DNA of 64,000 nt from Gammaproteobacteria bacterium (GTDB lineage Bacteria; Pseudomonadota; Gammaproteobacteria; Pseudomonadales; Halieaceae), in contig JAUICG010000022.1 in the NCBI GenBank assembly GCA_030427485.1, positions 24,001 to 88,000 on the forward strand, written 5' to 3'. The notes below the pieces were generated by a model, which was not told where the DNA came from, did no database searches, and saw nothing but the letters and a program-made list of their open reading frames with translations. A program made the position numbers and the translations under genes. This document shows, one piece after another, positions 51,870 through 60,646 of this stretch (position 1 is its first letter; every line of letters begins with the position of its first letter).

Positions 51870-52368
51870 TTGACGATTCCTCTTGAATTATTGGCCGCAA
51901 GACAGCTCGATATGCTTGGGGGTATCGGCGAAACGCAAAATACCAAAATTATTGTTAGAGCGATTTGGAGCGAAGACTAACATATTCGCGGGGGCACCAA
52001 CCAACATTTTTAACGCGCCGGATTGCCCCGGCGAGGTGGCTGTTGCGCGGACAGCATCTTTGCCCGGAGTGGCGAGTCCGGATGCGATGGAGGCCGGAAT
52101 GGCGCCGGGTTTAACCAGGTTGACCATGACTACCCCGTGAAATAATGAAACGCGCTTGCTCTTCTTGTGTTGCCGTTTCGGTCTGGGCTTTCACGCATTC
52201 CGCGCTGTTTCCGTAGCTGCGGATGAGCGTGTTGATTACCGTCCCTGGGAATAACCCTAAATGCCACTAGCATTAAGCAAGTTTCATGCCCGATGATTCA
52301 AAACTCTGATTTATAGGTAAATTTTGAAAATGAGTATCCCTGGACCGCGCGGGATGTAAAAAATCCTG
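51870..52368. other. 500-bp non-coding interval with a sigma-54-like promoter
   Basis: The interval between the secreted haem protein and the sulfotransferase (both minus) has no convincing gene. A 79-codon minus-strand ORF (52127-51888) has no recognisable domain or signal peptide and I do not call it. A+T content is higher in the distal half. A sigma-54-like site is listed separately; I see nothing else identifiable. Confidence 0.5.
52277..52291 (-). promoter_or_regulatory. Sigma-54-like promoter upstream of the secreted haem protein
   Basis: The minus strand reads GGGCATG-AAAC-TTGCTT, with -24 GG and -12 GC correctly spaced and the TTGCW element exact; two of the -24 positions differ from consensus. 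A start site near 52265 would give a leader of roughly 400 nt before the ATG at 51869. The weaker match and long leader make it tentative. Confidence 0.4.
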
Positions 52369-53613
52369 TCAACCGTCTCCCACCTGCAGAAACTGGCCGT
52401 AGCGCGCCAGGTACGGGTTGTAGAGCTGCTTCTCCCGGGCGGCATCCAGTCCGAACGTACTGGCGGCGTATCGGTGCTCCCCGTAGAGGTGACGCGGTCT
52501 GCGCCTGAGGTACTCCCGCATGCTGAAGCGGGCTTCGTGGGTCAGCTCCATGCCGAAGTGACGGTAAATGGTACCGACGACAGACAGCGGGTCAGCACAT
52601 ATGGCGTCAAAGGAGATATCGATGAACTGGCCTTTGTCCAGTGTCTCGCGGAGCGTTATTCCGCGATCCGTGACCCGGGCAAAGTGCTCGAATTCGTTGC
52701 CACCGGTGGTGACCGGGTCGATGCGTGCGCTGAAACCGCCGCGCAAGGTGCAGGCGAGGCTGGAAAAAGAGGCGATGGCGTCCAGCGGGCGCCGGTGGGT
52801 CCACACGATGGATGCGTCCGGGTATTGTGCGAGCAGGCAGTCCAGGTGCGCAAGGTGGGCGGGTGTCTTCAGTACCCAACGCTCACGCGCCGTGTCCACC
52901 TGCAGGTGTTGCAGGAATTGCTTGTGCCAGGTGTAGGCGCCGGTCAAGTCCTGCTCCAGCAGCCAGCGCCTGTAGTCGGGCACATCGTACATATAGCCGA
53001 ACTGCTCACTGGCAAAGCAGGACGCCAACATGTAGACACATTCCTGGGGCAGCCGGGCGCCGACGGCGTGAATAGCCTGAAATCCCGGCGCCAGTTTCTC
53101 CAGTACGCGGAGCAGGCGTTCCACGCTTGCGATCCGCCTGTCGCTGCTATAGGTGCGCACGGCCGGCGGCGGCAGCGGTCGGGCCACCTCCCAACTGGCG
53201 GGTGAGCGAAAGGAAGGGTCCTGCGAAATCAATTCGTGAAGAATCGTCGTTCCGGTGCGGGGCAGCCCGAGAATGAACAGCGGGCGCACGATGGCTTGCT
53301 CCGCAATCTCCGGGCGCCGCATGCGGTAGTTGTGCAATCGCAAGCGCACGCACAAGTGATCCAGCAGGTTGTAGTAGGCGGTGATGCGGCCAACCTGGGA
53401 AAGATGCGCCTGGGAGTTCAGCGCGGTGACCAGCTTGTCCAGGCCGCAACGGTACCAATCATCCCCCCATGTGCGCAAACCGGTCCTTTGTTCAGCACGC
53501 TTTACGAGTTGCTCTGCGTCGAGTTCGGGTTTTATGAAGTCCAGCCGCTCGAGTTGCGCTCCCACGGCATTGACAAGCTGGATATAGGCGGGTGACTGCG
53601 ATGGAGCGTTCAA
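52369..53613 (-). CDS. Sulfotransferase-family protein (Sulfotransfer_3 type)
   Basis: A 414-aa protein with the PAPS 5'-phosphosulfate loop LGLPRTGTTILHEL (around residues 114-127) and VWTHRRPLDAIASFSSL as the 3'-phosphate-binding segment. This large soluble subfamily is common in marine Gammaproteobacteria and mycobacteria. The acceptor is unknown. It is unrelated at the motif level to the shorter sulfotransferase at 12246-13046. Confidence 0.82.
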   Translation of the reverse strand: MNAPSQSPAYIQLVNAVGAQLERLDFIKPELDAEQLVKRAEQRTGLRTWGDDWYRCGLDKLVTALNSQAHLSQVGRITAYYNLLDHLCVRLRLHNYRMRRPEIAEQAIVRPLFILGLPRTGTTILHELISQDPSFRSPASWEVARPLPPPAVRTYSSDRRIASVERLLRVLEKLAPGFQAIHAVGARLPQECVYMLASCFASEQFGYMYDVPDYRRWLLEQDLTGAYTWHKQFLQHLQVDTARERWVLKTPAHLAHLDCLLAQYPDASIVWTHRRPLDAIASFSSLACTLRGGFSARIDPVTTGGNEFEHFARVTDRGITLRETLDKGQFIDISFDAICADPLSVVGTIYRHFGMELTHEARFSMREYLRRRPRHLYGEHRYAASTFGLDAAREKQLYNPYLARYGQFLQVGDG

Positions 53614-53756
53614 ATTCTTTTGCCTTGATTGGAGCGGACGGTGTCAGTGTAATTGTTATTGAGAGAACTTTATCGGTAAAGTTGTCTGGCGATCGATGTA
53701 TGGCGCCGCGCAGATCACTTTGCGCCCTGTCTGTGCTTTGAGAGGAGTTTGATGGA

Positions 53757-54320
53757 ATGCACGCCCCCAGGATATTCGCCGGATTCCTTTTGCTGAGCCT
53801 GTCGTCCGCCGCACCGGCGCAGCCACCCTACGCCATCAGCGGGCTGCACACCGGCATGACCCTCGCCGCAGCGGTGGCGCAGGCGGAAAAGCTGGGGGGC
53901 AGCTGTACCGTCGAAGCGCCCCGCTCCGGCGAGGATGAGAAAAGCGTGCAATGCGCATTCAGTACCTGCAATGAACCCGCACAGGGCGGTGTTTGCGGAG
54001 AAACCGGCGCGTCCGCAACGGGGCCGATGCTCTCTGCGTATCCGATCTCCGGTATTGGCTTCCTCGCGCCGGCCGATTCCGCGCCACTGACGAGAATCGT
54101 AATGGTCTACCAGGGTGATACCGACGCGGTGGCAGCGAGCCTGATCGAAATCTTTGGTCCAACTCAAACCGGCGGAGCGCCCACCGGCAAGCAATCCTGG
54201 AGCCATGCGCGACGCTGGAACTGGTCGCAGGGGCAGCACCGGATGGGCTTGCTGGATTCCCCAAAACTGATCATTCTGGCGACCGACCCGGCGCTGGAAT
54301 CAACGGGCGGGGACAGCTAG
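53757..54320 (+). CDS. Secreted hypothetical protein
   Basis: A 187-aa protein with a signal peptide (cleavage after APA, about residue 21) and four cysteines (SCTVEAP, QCAFSTCNE, GGVCGET) that could form two disulfides. The opening ISGLHTGMTLAAAVAQAEKLG recalls small periplasmic domains where a G-M-T-xxE segment starts a helix. No family recognised and no function proposed. It is monocistronic, flanked by a divergent sulfotransferase and convergent hemJ. Confidence 0.6.
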   Translation: MHAPRIFAGFLLLSLSSAAPAQPPYAISGLHTGMTLAAAVAQAEKLGGSCTVEAPRSGEDEKSVQCAFSTCNEPAQGGVCGETGASATGPMLSAYPISGIGFLAPADSAPLTRIVMVYQGDTDAVAASLIEIFGPTQTGGAPTGKQSWSHARRWNWSQGQHRMGLLDSPKLIILATDPALESTGGDS

Positions 54321-54472
54321 CCCGACGCAATGGCGCCTGCCTTGCCGATGCCTGTCAGCGGCTGCACGGGGTAGCTTCCGGGTGCGCCAACGTTGTGGTG
54401 AGAGTCGGGGAGGCGAGGCGGTGAAACAGATGGGCCGGGTTCTGCGGGGATTCACTGGCAGGCAGTGGACTC

Positions 54473-54892
54473 TCAGAAGGGCTTCAGAACCGCGAGCAGC
54501 ACGATGGCAAAGAGGAAGAGGACCGGGACTTCATTGAAGAAACGGTAGAATACGTGATCGCGCTCGTTGCGCCTGGCGTTGATTGCGCGCACATAGTGGC
54601 CGCAGACGAAGTGGTAAGCGACCAGGCATACGACCCCGGCCAGTTTCAGCCACATCCAACCGGCGCCCAGGTAGTAGTCCGGATTCTGCAGGATCATCGC
54701 GAGTCCAAGCGCGATGGCAATAATCATAAAGGGGGTGACAAAGCGGTACAGCCTGCGCGCCATCACGGCGAGTTGCTCGCGCACTGCCGCCTGTTCAGTG
54801 GCGGCATAGTACACAAAGATGCGCGGCAGATAGAAAAGGCCGGCAAACCAGCACACCACGAAGATTATATGAAAGGCCTTCAGCCACAACAT
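54473..54892 (-). CDS. hemJ: Protoporphyrinogen IX oxidase HemJ
   Basis: Membrane protoporphyrinogen oxidase replacing HemG/HemY. The 139-aa product has four transmembrane helices and the conserved residues in LKAFHIIFVVCWFAGLFYLPRIFVY (N-terminal His) and the WMWLKLAGV segment (Lys). It lies next to argC as in Pseudomonas, and with hemL and hemB it adds a third haem-synthesis gene in the window. Confidence 0.9.
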   Translation of the reverse strand: MLWLKAFHIIFVVCWFAGLFYLPRIFVYYAATEQAAVREQLAVMARRLYRFVTPFMIIAIALGLAMILQNPDYYLGAGWMWLKLAGVVCLVAYHFVCGHYVRAINARRNERDHVFYRFFNEVPVLFLFAIVLLAVLKPF

Positions 54893-54919
54893 GGATCGCC
54901 CTCCCGCGATGCAACTTGT

Positions 54920-56653
54920 TTACTGGCGCATACTGGCCAATGTGTAGGCCTCGATACTCTCAAGCGTCAACACGCCATGCAATATCTGCTTGCCGGTATT
55001 CGCGCTGCGATCATACACGCACACGGCCTCGGTTGCCCTGGCGCGCATCGTGTCCATCGCCTGTCGCAGGGTAGCCTGAATGGGCACGGGTGATGTTGTC
55101 AGGCGCCTGATACCCGCTCCGGTCAGGTCGACGGTCTCCTCCTCAAACGGAGTCTGCTTGAGCCACTCCAGCAGTTCGCTGCCTTTCACCAGGTACAGGT
55201 CCTCGCCATCCCTTTCCACCACACACCAGACTGGTGTGAATTCCAGCAGGGGTTCCAGGTCCTTTTGCGCGAGCATGAGCGGCACCCGCACCACGCGGGT
55301 GTCCATCGTTGCGGAAACACTGGTGCTATGCAGGAGTTGGTTGAGCGGGTCGTGCGGTACGATGCGTTTCAGTTGTGCAAGCATTGCCTGGTGCGCGGAG
55401 CGCTGCCGGAACAGTCCGGTGCTGGTCAGGGTGGCGGTAACAATCGCCAACATGGCGGCCATGCTGATGCTGAGTGATTGCGTCATTTCGATCACGGCCA
55501 GTATCGCCGCCAGCGGAGCGTTGAGTACGGCTCCCATCGCCGCACCCATACCAATGACGGCGTAGAAGACCGGATCCGAAGCCAGGCCGGGCACCAGCGC
55601 ACTGCCTACTGCGCCCATCAGACTCCCGATACAGGCGCCCATCAACAGGTTGGGGCCGATCAGCCCCAACGGCATGCCGACGCCGACACTGACAGCGGTG
55701 GCCACGAGCTTGCCCAGCGCGATCAGGAGCAGGGCGGAGAGTGCGAGCTTGCCCTGCATTGCGAGAATCAGCGTGTCGTAGCCCAGGCCCAGGATTTCCG
55801 GAACCAGCAATGCAAGGCCCCCGGTAACAATGCCCGCGAACGCGAAACGCAGTACCACCGGACGCTCTGAAAAGCGTGCGGCGAATGTGCTGAGTCGCAC
55901 GAAGCCCGCGACCGCGGCACCACAACAGAGACCGAGCAGCATTACGTAGGGCAGTTCCAGGAGCGAGTTCAGTTCCAGTGGCGGCAGGCTGAACAGCCAC
56001 TCGTCGGTTGCCAGTGTATGGCTCACGGCGGATGCGGAAACCGCAGCCAGCATCACGGGAATAAAGCCGACCACGCTGTATTCCGCGATAATGACTTCCA
56101 TTGCGAACAATACCCCCGCCAGCGGCGTTTGAAACGCGGCGGCGATACCGCCGGCCGTACCGCAGCCAATCAGTATTCGCAGGCTGTTGTTGGGTAAGCT
56201 GAGCCACTGGCCGAGCAGGCTATTGATTGCGCCCCCAAGATGTACCCCCGGTCCCTCCCGTCCACCGGACTGGCCGGTGGCCAGTCCAAAGGCGCCGCCG
56301 ATAAACTGTACCAGGGCGTTGCGCAGGGGCAGGACACTGTAGTGGGAGTGCATGCGAGTGAGCACATGCACCACTCCGGTTTCGCGGTCCTGTTGTTTGA
56401 GCCCGCTGTACGCCAGACCCAATACGGCCGCACCGCCGGCGGGTAGCGCGAAAATCATCCATGGCGGCAGGGACTCGAAGCTCTCCCCGTTCCCGCCAAC
56501 CCCGAAACGGGTACTCATTTCCCGAATGGCCAGTTCGAAGGCCAGCACCACCAGGCCTGACGCCACGCCGCCCACCACGCCGAGCACCGAGTACGCGAGC
56601 GCTGACTCGTAGTTGATCAGGAGACGTCTGTAACTGTATAGCCAATGTCGCAC
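54920..56653 (-). CDS. ClC-family chloride channel/antiporter with CBS domains
   Basis: A 577-aa protein: the ClC membrane domain (residues about 15-435) with the filter motif GREGPGVHLG (gating Glu present) and GMPLGLIGP as the GxFxP equivalent, then a C-terminal pair of CBS-like domains (about 440-577). The first filter element reads GQSG. The gating Glu suggests proton-coupled antiport or a gated channel; the two cannot be told apart by sequence. GTG start 56653. It is divergent from argC. Confidence 0.88.
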   Translation of the reverse strand: MRHWLYSYRRLLINYESALAYSVLGVVGGVASGLVVLAFELAIREMSTRFGVGGNGESFESLPPWMIFALPAGGAAVLGLAYSGLKQQDRETGVVHVLTRMHSHYSVLPLRNALVQFIGGAFGLATGQSGGREGPGVHLGGAINSLLGQWLSLPNNSLRILIGCGTAGGIAAAFQTPLAGVLFAMEVIIAEYSVVGFIPVMLAAVSASAVSHTLATDEWLFSLPPLELNSLLELPYVMLLGLCCGAAVAGFVRLSTFAARFSERPVVLRFAFAGIVTGGLALLVPEILGLGYDTLILAMQGKLALSALLLIALGKLVATAVSVGVGMPLGLIGPNLLMGACIGSLMGAVGSALVPGLASDPVFYAVIGMGAAMGAVLNAPLAAILAVIEMTQSLSISMAAMLAIVTATLTSTGLFRQRSAHQAMLAQLKRIVPHDPLNQLLHSTSVSATMDTRVVRVPLMLAQKDLEPLLEFTPVWCVVERDGEDLYLVKGSELLEWLKQTPFEEETVDLTGAGIRRLTTSPVPIQATLRQAMDTMRARATEAVCVYDRSANTGKQILHGVLTLESIEAYTLASMRQ

Positions 56654-56815
56654 CGGATTTCCGCTCGGTCACACCAAAAAGACAATATTAACAGTTATAT
56701 TCACGCGTATTGCTTTTATACTACCGTCCCTTGGTTCGGTACGGCGGTTCCGTGGAATCGCACCGGGCCCGCAGTTGTTCCCCCGCGCTTGTTTTCGAGA
56801 GGTTTGGATAGCGAC

Positions 56816-57847
56816 ATGGTGAAGGTTGGCATAGTGGGAGGCACCGGCTATACGGGTGTCGAGTTGTTGCGCTTGCTGGCGGCGCATGCGGAGGTGGAAG
56901 TGGTGGCCATCACTTCGCGCGCCGAGTGTGGCCGTCGCGTGGATGACCTTTTCCCCAATTTGCGCGGACACTACGACCTGGCGTTTTCCGAGCCGGATGT
57001 GCAGTTACTGGCCGCCTGCGATGTGGTCTTCTTCGCCACGCCGCACAATGTCGCGATGAACCTGGTGCCGGAATTGCTGGCTGCCGATGCGCGTGTGATC
57101 GACCTCTCCGCGGACTATCGCCTCCGGGATGCTGGCCTCTGGTCGCATTGGTACGGTGAAAGCCATGCCAGCCCCGAGTTGCTGGCCGAGGCGGTGTACG
57201 GCCTGCCCGAACTCAACCGCGAGAAGATCGCCGCGGCGCGGCTGGTCGCGTGTCCGGGGTGTTACCCCACTTCCGTGGAGCTGGGTTTTATGCCGCTGCT
57301 GGCGCGTGGCCTCATCGACCCGCAACACCTGATAGCCAGCTCCGCCTCCGGGGTGAGCGGCGCCGGCAGGCAGGCCAAGATCGACAATCTGTTGAGCGAG
57401 GCTTCGGACAGCTTCAAGGCTTACGGAGTCGGTGGACATCGCCATTTGCCCGAAATAGAACAGGCCCTCTCGGATATTGCGCGCGATAAGGTCGCGGTGA
57501 CATTCGTACCCCATTTACTGCCTATCGTGCGAGGCATTCACTCGACGCTGTTTGCCCGACTCGATGATCACTCTGTGGATCTGCAGGCCCTGTACGAGGA
57601 ATGGTATGCCGACGAGCTGTTCGTCGATGTGCTGCCGGGCGGTGTTTTTCCGCAGACCCGCACTGTAAAGGGGGCGAACCGCTGCCAGATTTCGATTGCC
57701 GTGCCGCAGCAGCGCGATACGGTGGTGGTCATGGCCACGATAGACAACCTGGTCAAGGGCGCGTCCGGTCAGGCCGTGCAGAACATGAATATCATGCTCG
57801 GACTGGAGGAGGGAGCGGGACTGCGGCAGGTCGGGCTGTTGCCGTGA
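56816..57847 (+). CDS. argC: N-acetyl-gamma-glutamyl-phosphate reductase
   Basis: Third step of arginine synthesis. The 343-aa product has the Rossmann loop VGIVGGTGYTGVELLRLL, the catalytic Cys in LVACPGCYPTS and the GVSGAGRQAKIDNLLSEAS and HRHLPEIEQ segments. Start ATG 56816; a longer in-frame ORF from 56645 has no family support. It heads a block argC-coiled-coil protein-bactofilin-erpA ordered as in Pseudomonas. Confidence 0.95.
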   Translation: MVKVGIVGGTGYTGVELLRLLAAHAEVEVVAITSRAECGRRVDDLFPNLRGHYDLAFSEPDVQLLAACDVVFFATPHNVAMNLVPELLAADARVIDLSADYRLRDAGLWSHWYGESHASPELLAEAVYGLPELNREKIAAARLVACPGCYPTSVELGFMPLLARGLIDPQHLIASSASGVSGAGRQAKIDNLLSEASDSFKAYGVGGHRHLPEIEQALSDIARDKVAVTFVPHLLPIVRGIHSTLFARLDDHSVDLQALYEEWYADELFVDVLPGGVFPQTRTVKGANRCQISIAVPQQRDTVVVMATIDNLVKGASGQAVQNMNIMLGLEEGAGLRQVGLLP

Positions 57848-57861
57848 GCGCGTTTCGCTGA

Positions 57862-58602
57862 ATGAATCCCAGGCACTCCCCGCTATCCCGGTTACTGGAC
57901 CACCTCGGGCCGAGACTGGGCCTTGCACTGGTGTTGCTGTTGGCACTGACACTTCTCGCCGGAATCTACCTGGGCCGACAATCGGTCTACAGCGCGCTGG
58001 AGGTCGGCCCGGAAACAGCGCGAAGCATGTTGGCTGAATTGTCCGATTTGCGCGAAGCGCTCAGGGTTGCTCGCGGCGACCTCGAAATGCAGCGAACCCG
58101 CCACGAGGTGGATCGCAAGGCGCTGGAACTGGTGCGCAGTGAGATGGCGACTGAGCGGGAGCGCACCGCGAGCCTGGAGGAAGGGCTGAGTTTTTACCGC
58201 AGTATGGTCGTCTCCGAGGACCAGGGTAGCGGATTGAGCCTGCGCAAGCCGGAGCTGGTGGCCGGCGCCACCCCGGAGCGTTTCAAGTACCGCTTCTTTG
58301 TACAACAAAAAGAGCGCGAGTACGAAATGCTGGAAGGGACCCTGTCCGCGGAAGTGTTTGGCTACAGCGGTGAAAAAGAGGTCAGCTACCCGCTGGCCGA
58401 ACTGTCTGCGGATTTTGACGACAGGGCCTCGACATTGCATTTCCGATATTTTCAGGCTATAGAGGGCGAGTTGGTATTGCCGCACGGATTCTCACCTCGG
58501 GGCATCACCCTGGTGGCGCGCGCCAGCAAGCCGCACAAATCCAAAGCGAAGAAACAGTTTCCCTGGGAAGTGCAGGAGCGATTCATCAATGTTGGGAAGT
58601 AA
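57862..58602 (+). CDS. Membrane-anchored coiled-coil protein (DUF6776-like)
   Basis: A 246-aa protein with one N-terminal transmembrane helix (residues about 18-37), a coiled coil (about 55-112) and a C-terminal beta-rich domain that includes EEGLSFYRSMV and RYFQAIEGELVLPHGFSPRG. This layout matches a family encoded beside bactofilin genes in many Gammaproteobacteria. It overlaps the bactofilin gene by 14 nt. It may anchor or regulate the bactofilin filament (inference). Confidence 0.75.
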   Translation: MNPRHSPLSRLLDHLGPRLGLALVLLLALTLLAGIYLGRQSVYSALEVGPETARSMLAELSDLREALRVARGDLEMQRTRHEVDRKALELVRSEMATERERTASLEEGLSFYRSMVVSEDQGSGLSLRKPELVAGATPERFKYRFFVQQKEREYEMLEGTLSAEVFGYSGEKEVSYPLAELSADFDDRASTLHFRYFQAIEGELVLPHGFSPRGITLVARASKPHKSKAKKQFPWEVQERFINVGK

Positions 58603-59062
58603 AAAATCTGCCAGCGTCTCGGGAGGCACCACCCTGATATCGCACGATACGGTGGTAGTGGGGGACGTGCATTTCTGCGGAAACCTGGACGTCGAGGGCC
58701 TGGTGCAGGGCAATATCATTGCCCAGTCGGGCAAGGAAGCACTGCTTCGCGTAGTCGGCAAGGGGCAGGTCGAGGGTGAAATTCGCGTGCCCAGCGTTGT
58801 CGTTAACGGGCTGGTCACAGGGGATATTCATTGCAGCAAGCATCTCGAGTTGGCGTCCAAGAGCCGGGTCCAGGGCAATGTCTTCTATGCCCTGGTGGAA
58901 ATGGCAGCAGGCGCCGAGGTCAACGGCAGCATGACGCATGTAGCCGATACAGGTGCAGCTTCGGAATCACCCGCGCCGCAGGCTAAGGCAGAGGGCGGCG
59001 GGCGGGACGAGGTGTCGCAAAAGGCCTCTCAGTCACCCGATGCACACCAATTTGCAGGATAA
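58589..59062 (+). CDS. Bactofilin (polymer-forming cytoskeletal protein)
   Basis: A 157-aa protein whose residues about 15-110 are repetitive beta-helix turns (TVVVGDVHFCGNLDVEGLVQG, GQVEGEIRVPSVVVNGLVTG, SKHLELASKSRVQGN), diagnostic of the DUF583/bactofilin fold, with a low-complexity C-terminal tail. Bactofilins form nucleotide-free filaments at membranes and can organise cell-wall enzymes; the M23 endopeptidase nearby is a possible partner. Confidence 0.88.
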   Translation: MLGSKKSASVSGGTTLISHDTVVVGDVHFCGNLDVEGLVQGNIIAQSGKEALLRVVGKGQVEGEIRVPSVVVNGLVTGDIHCSKHLELASKSRVQGNVFYALVEMAAGAEVNGSMTHVADTGAASESPAPQAKAEGGGRDEVSQKASQSPDAHQFAG

Positions 59063-59081
59063 GCAGCTGCCCTTGTTCGCT

Positions 59082-59114
59082 ATAGTTGACTAGTTTAGTC
59101 GGACTTACGATAAT
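59082..59114 (+). promoter_or_regulatory. IscR-type operator overlapping the erpA promoter
   Basis: ATAGTTGACTAGTTTAGTC followed by GGACTT (59082-59106) matches the type 1 IscR site ATASYYGACTRWWWYAGTCRRSTAT at about 20 of 25 positions, including both half-sites GACT and AGTC. It overlaps a promoter with -35 TTGACT (59086-59091), 17-nt spacer and -10 GATAAT (59109-59114). Bound IscR would block RNA polymerase, giving repression when Fe-S clusters are plentiful. IscR control of erpA is known in E. coli. Confidence 0.72.
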
Positions 59115-59164
59115 AGCGGCTCGAAACCCTGTTGAGCGTTCGTTAGCGAACCTGGAATACACCG

Positions 59165-59518
59165 ATGTCTGCTGCTGAAACTTTCGACCCATCTGGCATT
59201 AATTTGTCGGCCCGCGCTATCCAGAAGGTGCGCGATCTGGTGGCGGAAGAAGAAAACGACCAGTTGAAACTGCGCGTGTTCATCACGGGTGGAGGCTGCT
59301 CCGGCTTCCAGTACGGGTTTACCTTCGATGAACTGGTCGCCGATGATGACACGGCCCTGCACTCTGATGGCGTAACCCTGCTGGTCGACCCCATGAGCCT
59401 GCAGTACCTGGCCGGCTCTGTGGTCGATTACACTGAAGGTCTGGAGGGTTCGCGTTTCGTCGTCAACAACCCGAACGCCACCGCGACCTGCGGCTGCGGG
59501 TCATCGTTCTCGATTTAA
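59165..59518 (+). CDS. erpA: Iron-sulfur cluster insertion protein ErpA
   Basis: A-type carrier that delivers Fe-S clusters to apoproteins. The 117-aa product has the three ligand cysteines Cys45 (GGGCSGFQYGF), Cys109 and Cys111 (TCGCGSSF) and the typical LVDPMSLQYLAGSVVDYTEG. Length is standard. It is preceded by an IscR-type operator and overlaps the convergent anmK by 4 nt. Confidence 0.96.
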   Translation: MSAAETFDPSGINLSARAIQKVRDLVAEEENDQLKLRVFITGGGCSGFQYGFTFDELVADDDTALHSDGVTLLVDPMSLQYLAGSVVDYTEGLEGSRFVVNNPNATATCGCGSSFSI

Positions 59519-60645
59519 GCGCCCCGGTAAATCCCGCCCAGTACGCGAGCGCCGGCCGCGCCCGTAACCACCTGCGCGTTCCCCGCAAGACCGTCCAGTG
59601 TGCGGCTCGCGAGCCACGCGAACGTTGCCGCTTCCACCCAGTCCGGATCCATTCCCAGTTGCGCGGTGCTCGCCACCGTCGCGGGCGCCAATAGCACCGA
59701 CAGGCGCTCCATCAGGTGTTTATTGTGGCTGCCGCCGCCACAAATGTACACTTCGGAGACGGTGATTGGACACGCGTTGATAGCATTCGCGATACTGGTC
59801 ACGGTGAGTTCGGCCAATGTGCGTTGTACATCCCGGGCCGCGATGTCAGTAAACCCCCCGAGCACGTTGTCCAGCCACGCCAGGTTGAAGATTTCCTTGC
59901 CGGTGCTGCGCGGGCCGGTCTGCCGGAAATAGGGGTGCTCCAATAGCCGTTGCAGCAGGGCGGGGTGGACCTGGCCGCGCGCGGACCAGGCTCCGTCCCG
60001 GTCGAAGGGCTCCGCGCGGTGGCGGAGTACCCAGTGATCCAGCAGGGTATTACCGGGTCCCGAATCGAATCCCATCAGCAGGCTGTTCCCGTCCAGAATG
60101 GTGGCGTTTGCAATCCCCCCGATATTGACTACCGCCCTGTTGACCCCGGGTGCGGACAGAACCGCCGCATGAAATGCCGGTGCCAGTGGCGCGCCTTCTC
60201 CGCCGGCCGCCATGTCCCTGCGCCTGAAGTCCGCAACTGTAGTAATGCCGGTGACTTCAGCGATGGTATTGGGGTCGCCAATCTGCAGCGTGAAACTGGC
60301 TGCGTTGTCGCGCGCGGCGGAGGGGGGGCGGTGACGTATCGTCTGACCGTGACTGCCAATCGCCTTCACCTGCCCGGGCTGTACCGCGGCTGATTCCAGC
60401 AGGCTGATGGTGGCCTCGGCGAATAGCAGGCCGAGCGCCCGGTCCAGTACTCCCATACGCTCGATTTCATCGCCCCCGGAATGGCTGATGGCGGCGACCT
60501 GCTGCTTGATCTCCGGGGGAATCGTGTGCTGGTGGGTAGCGACTATGTCAACAGTGTTATGTCGACAGCGCACCAGCGCGCTGTCGATTGCATCCACGCT
60601 GGTGCCAGACATGAGGCCGACATACAGGGAGTGCTCGCCGCTCAA
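59515..60645 (-). CDS. anmK: Anhydro-N-acetylmuramic acid kinase
   Basis: Phosphorylates and opens 1,6-anhydroMurNAc from recycled peptidoglycan. The 376-aa product has the opening GLMSGTSVDAIDSALV, GSHGQTIRHRP, VVNIGGIANATIL and the GFDSGPGNTLLDHW segment. Its product MurNAc-6-P enters recycling; the AmgK-MurU pair at the other end of the window handles MurNAc. It starts 1 nt after the M23 peptidase gene, so the two are co-transcribed. Confidence 0.95.
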   Translation of the reverse strand: MSGEHSLYVGLMSGTSVDAIDSALVRCRHNTVDIVATHQHTIPPEIKQQVAAISHSGGDEIERMGVLDRALGLLFAEATISLLESAAVQPGQVKAIGSHGQTIRHRPPSAARDNAASFTLQIGDPNTIAEVTGITTVADFRRRDMAAGGEGAPLAPAFHAAVLSAPGVNRAVVNIGGIANATILDGNSLLMGFDSGPGNTLLDHWVLRHRAEPFDRDGAWSARGQVHPALLQRLLEHPYFRQTGPRSTGKEIFNLAWLDNVLGGFTDIAARDVQRTLAELTVTSIANAINACPITVSEVYICGGGSHNKHLMERLSVLLAPATVASTAQLGMDPDWVEAATFAWLASRTLDGLAGNAQVVTGAAGARVLGGIYRGA

Positions 60646-60646
60646 G

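Noticed and set aside
51888..52127. 79-codon minus-strand ORF between the haem protein and the sulfotransferase
   Set aside because: No recognisable domain or signal peptide. A weak GGGG ribosome site and a distant sigma-54-like motif are insufficient to call a gene.
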